The position numbers and the translations under genes are program-made. Below are positions 53,201 through 62,200 of a stretch of 64,000 nt of DNA, piece by piece; position 1 is the stretch's first letter; every line of letters begins with the position of its first letter. The notes under the pieces are model-generated. The model saw nothing but the letters and a program-made list of their open reading frames with translations. It ran no database searches and was not told the origin of the DNA. Source of the DNA: Corbicula japonica (Eukaryota; Mollusca; Bivalvia; Venerida; Cyrenidae); contig JAZAYU010000005.1 of assembly GCA_038501625.1 (NCBI GenBank), positions 13,789,484 to 13,853,483 on the forward strand, in the 5' to 3' direction.

Positions 53201-56200
53201 AGTAGTTTTTAAGTTAGGGACTAAAGTGCATATTTTGCTGAACGCAAAATGTAAGTGAAAACGGGGGATAACCTTTAAAAATATTGGTAGCAGAGTTATA
53301 AAGTTATGGGTCTTATTGGTAATGATGTAGAATTTGATAGTGAATATATATTCCAAGTTTCAAGTTGATATCTCAAGTAGTTTATAAGATATGGACCATA
53401 GTGCATATTTTCCTTAACACAAAATGTAAGTGAAAAAGGGTCATAATTTGAAAAATATTGGAATTATTGGTTATTGGTCTTGTTGGTTATAGTGTAGATT
53501 TTGATGGTGAAAATATATTTCAAGTTTTAAGGCAATATCTCAAGTAGTTTTTAAGTTATGGGCAAAATGCATATTTTGCTTCACACAAAATATAAGAAAA
53601 AGGGGCATAACTTGAAATATATTGACAGCAGAGTTATGGGTCTTCCTTAACGCAAAATTTAAGTGAAAAGGGGCATAACTTGAAAAATTATTATAGCAGA
53701 GATATGGGTGCTGTTGGTAATGATGTAGAATTTGATGGTGAATATATATTCCAAGTTTCAAGTTGATATCATTAGTTTTCAAGTTATGGACCAAAGTGCA
53801 TTTTTTGTTTAACGGACGCCGACGATGATGCCGACGCCGACACCGGGGCGAGTAGGTCGAGCTAAAAATTGTTTGAATAGTTTAAACCAATTATTTTATT
53901 TACATCCTGAAGTATCCATTCAATCCGTAACTTAACTCCATGGGATATGGCTGTCATATCTCATTGTGATAAATGTAGATCCAGACTGACTGGCACATCT
54001 GTGCTGTTTGATAAGGATCTACATTGTTTACTTTTAGGTTTATTAAGTTATTTCTGACCAAGAAGCAATAAATGTAGATAAATGTAGATCTAGATCAGAT
54101 GGCATGGGTGTGCCAGCTTATCTGGATCTATACTGGTTGCACTTATAATAAAACTAGTATATTTGAAAAGTGCCAAGTTCACCAGGAACAATATGTCTTT
54201 ACAACAAGATACAGATTTCATATTTTCATGGGTGGCAAACCCACAAATGAAAATACATAATTCATGAGTTTACAAGTGAAACATACATGTATTTCTATCT
54301 TCCAAATGAAAAAAAAAAACAAACAAATTGTTTAGTTTGTTTTATAATTTTAATGCAGAATTTTGACAAAATAATTGCACAACATAATTGCAGAAACTGT
54401 TAGCTAATGATGTAAACTGTTAGCTAATGATGTTAAGTCATGACATCATATTCTCAAACTGAGCACTAGAAAAACATTTCATCAGAAATATTATGAAAGT
54501 ATGGGTACAAACCTAATGTGAAATAAAAGCAGTGAAAAGTATTATCTAAAGTTTTAAAAAAGTGGAACATCACTTTTATTTCACAATGAATTCAGTAATT
54601 TGGTGGATAGCATAAAAAAGATTGTAAACTAAGCCTGTTTATTAAACTAGTATAGGAACTATATCATGGTTGATAGAGAGAGGAATAACCATTTGATTCA
54701 AACATACAATGTGCACAATCCTGAAACATGACTTGACAGCATCCTTACCTTGATTTCTGAACAACAGATGCACATTTTTAGACCCCCCACACCATATATT
54801 CATGCCATCTATGTTTACGCAACTGAGATGTGCAGCCTCTCCATTAGCTTTGTTTGTTGCTATGACTAGTTTTGTTTCCTCTATCCGCTGAAAACAACAG
54901 AACAATGGCTGATTAAGTTTTATGTCGTGTTCAAAGAACTTTCAATTCTACATAGTCCATAGTTTTTCTACGAAAGTATTGAAAGAAAATAAGCATCTCT
55001 AATGTGAACATTTCAAGTAACTACAATGAATGGCTGCATTTGCAAATAAATGAGGTAAAAAAATTTAGTGGAGATCATCAAATAAAAAACGCAGCCAATA
55101 TGTTTAATGTGATAATGAGGCTTTTTTCTACTTTCAGCAGTATTTTTGTATCTGTCTCAAGTGGTACCAAATCTACCTCATAGATCAGGAAAACTAGCCA
55201 AGCACCATTTTGGCATGATTCATAGTTAACAATAAATAACTTAACCCTTTGCTCCATATATACACATTTGTATACATGTGTGACCAGTGTAGATCCAGAT
55301 CAGCTGGCATATCTGTGCCGTCTGATCAGGATCTGCAATGGTCGCATTTTGGTGAGAAATAACCTAACAAACCTAATAACCTAACCATGGCACAAATGTG
55401 CAGGCTGATCTGGATCTACACTGTAAGCCCATGCCATAAAGGTGTGTCTATGGAGGAAAGGGTTAACAAAAGCACTTAAACTAGGCACAATCACACATAT
55501 TTTACACACATCACAATCTGAATATCAATTTTGAGTTGTGGTTCTACAAAATTATTTTGTCTCTAATCTCATGCACTCCAGTACCAGCAAGAGTGTGTAT
55601 ACACTGTAATATGCTGGTTTATCCCTTTACTCCATGAGGTATGGCTCTTTCCAACGGCAAACAGTGTAGATCCAGATCAGCTTGAACATTTGTGCTGTCT
55701 GAATAAGATGTACACATCTAACTTTTTGTTTCATGAGGTTATTTCAGACCAAGAGGCATCCAGTGTAGATCTAGATCAGATGGTACAATAAACCATAATA
55801 TATTTAGTAAAGGTTTTCACTAAATGAGTAATCAATTAATTTGTAAACCCCAATTTCGAACACAAGTACTCATTTTTATTTCATAAAATTACACCTGTGC
55901 AAAACATATCATAAATACTAGTATAATCATTTCAACAAATACAGAAAAATACTGGTTTAAACCTAAAAAGCTTTAAATTTAAGTAGGTAAACCTTAGTGA
56001 AATATTTCTGCCAGATCAAGGTGTCCCCTGATTCTCTATCGTCATCGTCACCAAGTCCGCCTGTGAATTTTTTCATTGCCTGAAGCACACAAAGTGTTTG
56101 CTTCTGCTTCTTTGTTAGTTCCAGAAAACTGTTTCCCCTGGCAATCTTTAAAACAAGCATACATAATATATAATCAAGGGATTACAGGTGTTTGAGACTA

Positions 56201-59200
56201 TTCTGCCAAATATTGTATCAAATCAATAACAACTTGTAGAACTTGCAAACAAAAGTAAGACTAACTAATGTAAAAACCTATGGGTCTAACTTAAGTACAC
56301 AGGTTTTAAAAATTTTAGCTTTCTGTTAGCTTTTGGTACCTTGGCAAATTCAGAATGTTAAGACTATGTTTTGTTCTAATAGTACATCTGATGTTTTGAT
56401 GAATTATATAGGGATTAAATGGAACCATTATAACCTTAATAATTTACATCAAATAATCATAGATTTTTTAAAATCAAATTATCATTATATTCTTGATATA
56501 AACCTGATAAAATTCAAGTTGCTGACTAGAAATGTGTCCATAGGACACGGATGCCCCCGCTATGCATCGTTTTCAGATACTAAAGTGAAATGATGGGATT
56601 AATAGCATTTCAAAGACAGTGATGTTCGAGTAATTATAAGAATATGCATAAACTTGATGATCAAGTAAATTCTTTGTATTTGTGGCACTGTTGTCTTCTC
56701 ATTACGGAAATGTCTGTAAAGAAGTTGGTGGTAATGCAATGCAATGTCTAAGTGAACATTTATGCCACGTTATTTTGAAATCCCTTCATTCATAAAGAAG
56801 TTATAGCCCGAACAAGTAAATTCAAGTTTTAGTAACTGTGACCTTGAACTTGGACTTACAGGCATGGGTAATGTACGCAACACACCGCCTTGTCATGGTG
56901 AACATTTGTGCCAAGTTATTTTGAAAACCCTCCATTCAAAACAAAGTTATAGCCTGGACAAGAAAATTCTATTTTTAGTAACAGTGACCTTGACCTTGGA
57001 CCTACAGGCATGGACATGGTACACGACTCACCACCTTGTCATGGTGAACATTTCTGCCAAGTTATTCTGAAATTACTCTATTCCTAACGTAGTTACAACC
57101 CTGACAAGAAAATTCTATTTTAGTAACAGTGACCTTGACCTTTGACCTACAGGCATGGGCATGGTACATGACACATCACCCTGTCATGGTGAACATTTGT
57201 GCCAAGTTATTTTGAAATCCCTCCATTCATAACAAAGTAACAGCCCGGACAAGAAAATTCTATTTTTAGTAACAGTGACCTTGACCTTCGACCTAAAGGC
57301 TTGGGCATGTACGTGACATACCGTCTTTATATGGTGAACAATTATACCAAGTTATTTAAAAATCCAATAAGAAATAATAGTTACAGAGCGGACAAGATTT
57401 TGCAAGAAAATTCTATTTTTAGTAACAGTGACCTTGACCCTGGACCTACAGGCATGGGTATTGTCCAACACACCGCCTTGTTATGGTGAACATTTGTGCC
57501 AAGTTATTTTGAAATCCCTCCATTCCAAACGAAGTTAAGGGCAAAGTGTATATTTTTCTTAACACAAAATATAAGTGAAAAAGGGGCATAATTTGAAAAA
57601 TATTGGAAGCAGGGTTATGGGTCTTGTTGGTTATGACGTAGATATTGATGGTGAAAATATATTTAAAGTTTCAAGGCAGTATCTCAAGTAGTTTTAAAGT
57701 TATGGGCAAAATGCATATTTTGCTTACCACAAAATATAAGAAACAAGATACATTCCTATTAAAACTAATGTAAATGGAAGTATCAAAGGGCAATAACTTC
57801 TGAATGGAACATGTAAGAGCAAAACCCAACCTGTATACACAACAACATATCAGGCCAAGCAGTGTGGTAAAGTTTCATCAAATTCCCAGCAGAGGTGTAG
57901 GAGGAGTTGCGTTCACAAGATTTATTCCTATCAAAACTAATGTAAATGGAATTATCAAAGGGCCATAACTTCTGAATGGAACATGTAAGAGCAAAACCCA
58001 ACCTTTATGCACAACAACATATCAGGCCAAGCATTGTGGTCAAGTTTCATTAAATGGGGGCCTACCGATATACACAGTTACCTCCCATTAAGAGTGGCTT
58101 CCCTTGCTGATTGGGTAGTTCCGGTTTAGAAGCGGTAATAAGCGCAGCATTAGAAGTGTAGATATAAATTCTAAGTGAAGTTCATTGTGAAGTTAAAAAT
58201 CATTCTCTTTAGCAAAAAAGTGAAACAGGCCTATCAGGAATAACCATCATCTTTGTAAATGATTTTGAGTTAACAACTAAATGCAACTTTACCTATTTAC
58301 GTAACTTTATCCTTTCTGAAAATTTAATTTATTCGCTGTCATGGAAATTATAGCTTTTTATGTTTTCAGTCAATCAATATTAAGTCATGCAAACAATGCT
58401 ATTAAAGAAAAGGGCCTGGTGTTTTATGACCATGTTACGTAATCTTTTTAGCAAGACAGGGTCTTACTAGCTGGAGGTGTGATAAAGGTCTTTTGAAGTT
58501 TAATAAGTTGTAGATTTGTAAGAGGTCGAAAAAGTTGCTTGTCGGGAGGGGGGGGGGGGGGGGGGGGGGGGGGGAAACGTGTTATTTTAAGAAACTGACT
58601 AGGGATTAAATATTCTAATTAATTGTCACATTGTTGTTTGAGACACGAGAATTGTTTATTCGATTTTGGCAACTTTAAGTGCACCGAACCGAACGAAATA
58701 AAATAGCCCTCGGAAAAGTATAACACAAAAGTATATTTATTTAATGTGTTAAAATGCATTGTAAAACTAAATAAACTAAATCGAAATAAAAACAAGAGCC
58801 AGTCGGAAACGACTGCAAGCTCGACTATTCGAAGTCAGACATATTTAAGCACATTTTAAACTGGGCTTCATTTAAACTGGGAAGTAATTCAGGAGTTTAT
58901 GACACCCAACACACACACATGAACAAAGTTTCTTAATCTAAGTTAGGAAATCAATAAATTACACTTAATTTATTATTGTAGTTTTTTAAGAGTGTTTACA
59001 CAACCCAGCCCATACACCCCTGATCCCACACCCATCAACCCACTATCCCTGCCCACCTAAAGTGATGTGGTGAGGTGTGGTGTAGTATAGTATGGTATGG
59101 TATGCTGGTTGCTGTTGTTGGTGGTGTTGGTGTAGTTGCTGTTGTTGGTATTGTTGTTGGTGTTGGTAGTGGTGGTGTTGTTGGTGGTGGTGGTGTTGTT

Positions 59201-62200
59201 ATGTTGGTGTTGTTGTTAGTGTTGTTAGTTGTTGGTGTTGTTGATAATATTGTTGGTGTTGATGTTGGTGGTGGTGTTGTTGTTGGTGATGTTCGTGTTG
59301 TTGGTGATGGTGTTGTTGGTGGTGGTGTTTTTGTTTGTGGTGTTGTTTACGGTATAGTTGGTGGTGGTGTTGATGGTGGTTTTGTTGTTGTTCTTTGAGT
59401 TATTGTTGGTTGTCTTGTTGGTGTTGTTGTTGTTGGTGGTGGTAATGGTGTTGTTGTTGTTGGTGGTGGTGGTGGTGGGGGTGTTGTTGGTGGTGTTGTT
59501 GACAGGGTTGTTGGTAGAGTTGTTGTTGTTATTTGTGTTATTGTTGCTTCTGTTGTTTGTGTTGTTGTTGGTGGTGGTGGTGGTGGTGGTGGTGGTGGTG
59601 TTGTTGCTTTTGGTGGTGTTGTTGTTTGTGGTGTTGTTGTTGGTGGTGTTGTTATTGGTGATGGTGTTGTTGGTGGTGGTGGTGGTATTGTTGTTGTTAG
59701 TGGTGGTGGTGGTATGTGGTGGTGTGGAGGTGGTGGTGTGGTGGTGGTGTTGTTTGTAGTGGTGGTATGTGGTGGTGGTGGGGGTGATGGTAGTGTGGTG
59801 TGGTGGTGGTGTGGTGGTGGTGGTTGGGGGTGGTGTGGTGTGCTGGGGGTGGTGTGGTATGTGGTTGTGTTGTGTTGTGTTGTGTTGTGGTGTGGTGTGG
59901 TGTGGTGTGGTGTGGTGTGGTGTGGTGTGGTGTGGTGTGGTGTGGTTTGGTTTGGTATGGTATGGTATGGTATGGTATGGTATGGTATGGTATGGTATGG
60001 TATGGTATGGTATGGTATGGTATGGTATGGTATGGTATGGTATGGTAATGATATGGTATGGTATGGTATGGTATGGTATGGTATGGTATGGTATGGTATG
60101 GTATGGTATGGTATAGTATAGTATAGTATAGTATAGTATAGTGTAGTATAGTATAGTATAGTATAACCACTCAACACTTTCATCCACAGTATGTAAAGTA
60201 AATCTGTTTTAAACCTTTTCTATAGCATTACCTATGAAAAACACTAACACTGAAACTTTAACCATAATTTCTAAGTCTTAATTCTAATTTCAAAGTGAAA
60301 AAGGGCAAAAATTAAATAAAAAAAGCAAGGATGAGTTATGGGCCTTTGAACATCAACCTGATGTGTGATAAAATAAACGTATACAAAGTTTAAAAGTTGT
60401 GGTTTTAATAGAATGAAAGTTATGAGGTTTCACCATCTTGCACGTAAAATTAAACCTTAATTTCTAATTCTAAAAGGCGCAATAATTTGATAAAAATCAA
60501 AGAAAGAGTTATGGTTCTTGGCAAACATAGTCAGGGTCATGATAAAGAACAAATTTCAAAGTTGTAGTACAAAGAAGTATGAAAGTAACTAGCTTGCACG
60601 CAAACTTTAACCTTAAATTCTAAGTGAAAAGGGGCAATAATTTGATAAAAATCAAAGAAAGAGTTATGGTTCTTGGCATACATAGTCAGGGTCATGATGG
60701 TGAACAAGTGTCTTTAGTTTCAAAGCTATAGTACAAGAAGAATGAAAGTAACTAGCTTGCATGCAAACTTTAACCAGAAATTTTAAGTTGAAAAAGGGCT
60801 ATAATTTGATTAAAAATTAAAGAAAGAGTTATGGTTCTTGGAATACATAGTCGGGGTCATGATGGTAAACAAGTGTTGAAAGTTTCAAAGCTATAGTACA
60901 AGAAGTATTAAAGAAACTAGCTTGCACGCAAACTTTAACCTAAAATTCTAAGTCACAAAGGGCCATAATTTGATCAAAATGAAAGTAAGAGTTATGGTTC
61001 TTGGCATATCCACTCGGGATATGATAATGAACAAGTGCTGAAAGTTTCAAAGCTGTAGTATAAGTAGTATTGAAGTTATGTGTTTGTACAGTAGCTTGCA
61101 CGCAAACTTTAACCTGAAATTCTAAGTCGAAAAAGGGCCATAATTTGAAAAAAATAGAAGTAAGAGTAATGGTTCTTGGCATATCCACTCAGGATATGAT
61201 AATGACCAAGTGCTGAAAGTTTCAAAGCTGTAGTATAAAGAGTATGGAAGTTATGTGTTTGTACAGTAGCTTGCACGCAACTTTAACCTAGAATTCTAAG
61301 TCGAAAAAGGGCCATAATTTGATCAAAATGAAAGTTAGAGTTATGGTTCTTGGCACACACACTCGGGACATGATGATGAACAAGTGTGCCAAGTTTTAAA
61401 GCTGTAGTATAAGTAGTATTGAAGTTATGAGTTTGTACAGTAGCTTGCACGCAAACTTTAACCTGAAATTCTAAGTCGAAAAAGGGCCATAATTTGATCA
61501 AAATGAAAGTTAGAGTTATGGTTCTTGGCACACACACTCGGGACATGATGATGAACAAGTGTGCCAAGTTTCAAAGCTGTAGCTATAGTAGTTTGTAAGA
61601 TATGGGTATGTTGCACGCAAACTTTAACCAAAGCGGGACGGCGACGCGGACGCCGACACCGACGCCAACACCTAAGTGAGTAGAATAGCTCGACATATTC
61701 TTCGAATAGTCGAGCTAAAAATGACGAGAAAAAAAATCGAGAAAGTTATGAAACCTTGTTTGAATATGTTTTAAATGGTAGAAGAATAAGAAAGAACTTA
61801 TTTGACAAAAAAGCAGTATAATGAAAAATACGTCAATACGAACATGGCAAAAATCTGTAAACCAAATGTGAAGAATTCAATTTGTAGAAAAGGGCTCTGT
61901 TATTTAAAAACAATATTAAATTCCTTCAAAAATGTTTCATGGGCACGAAAGAACACGCATAAAAGGGAACGGGCGTTTTATATGCGGGCGTCAAACATTA
62001 CCTTATATCATGTGTTATAAATTTGACTACATTACTATGTTTTTTTTCTAACTTTTGCCTTTTCTCAAATCTGCCATTTTTGAGCATAAAAATGCGTATT
62101 TTCACTTTTTATTAGTTACAGAAGGGGTCGAACATAACGATGTTAAACACAAACCTATCCAACGTTTTAAAACGGTTAGAAGAGAAATATTATGCGCTGC

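Noticed and set aside
59225..60187. Long open frames on both strands rich in Thr/Asn/His/Pro or Val/Gly/Trp
   Set aside because: They follow from G/T-only microsatellite units that contain few stop codons. No start context, no splice pattern and no conserved domain.
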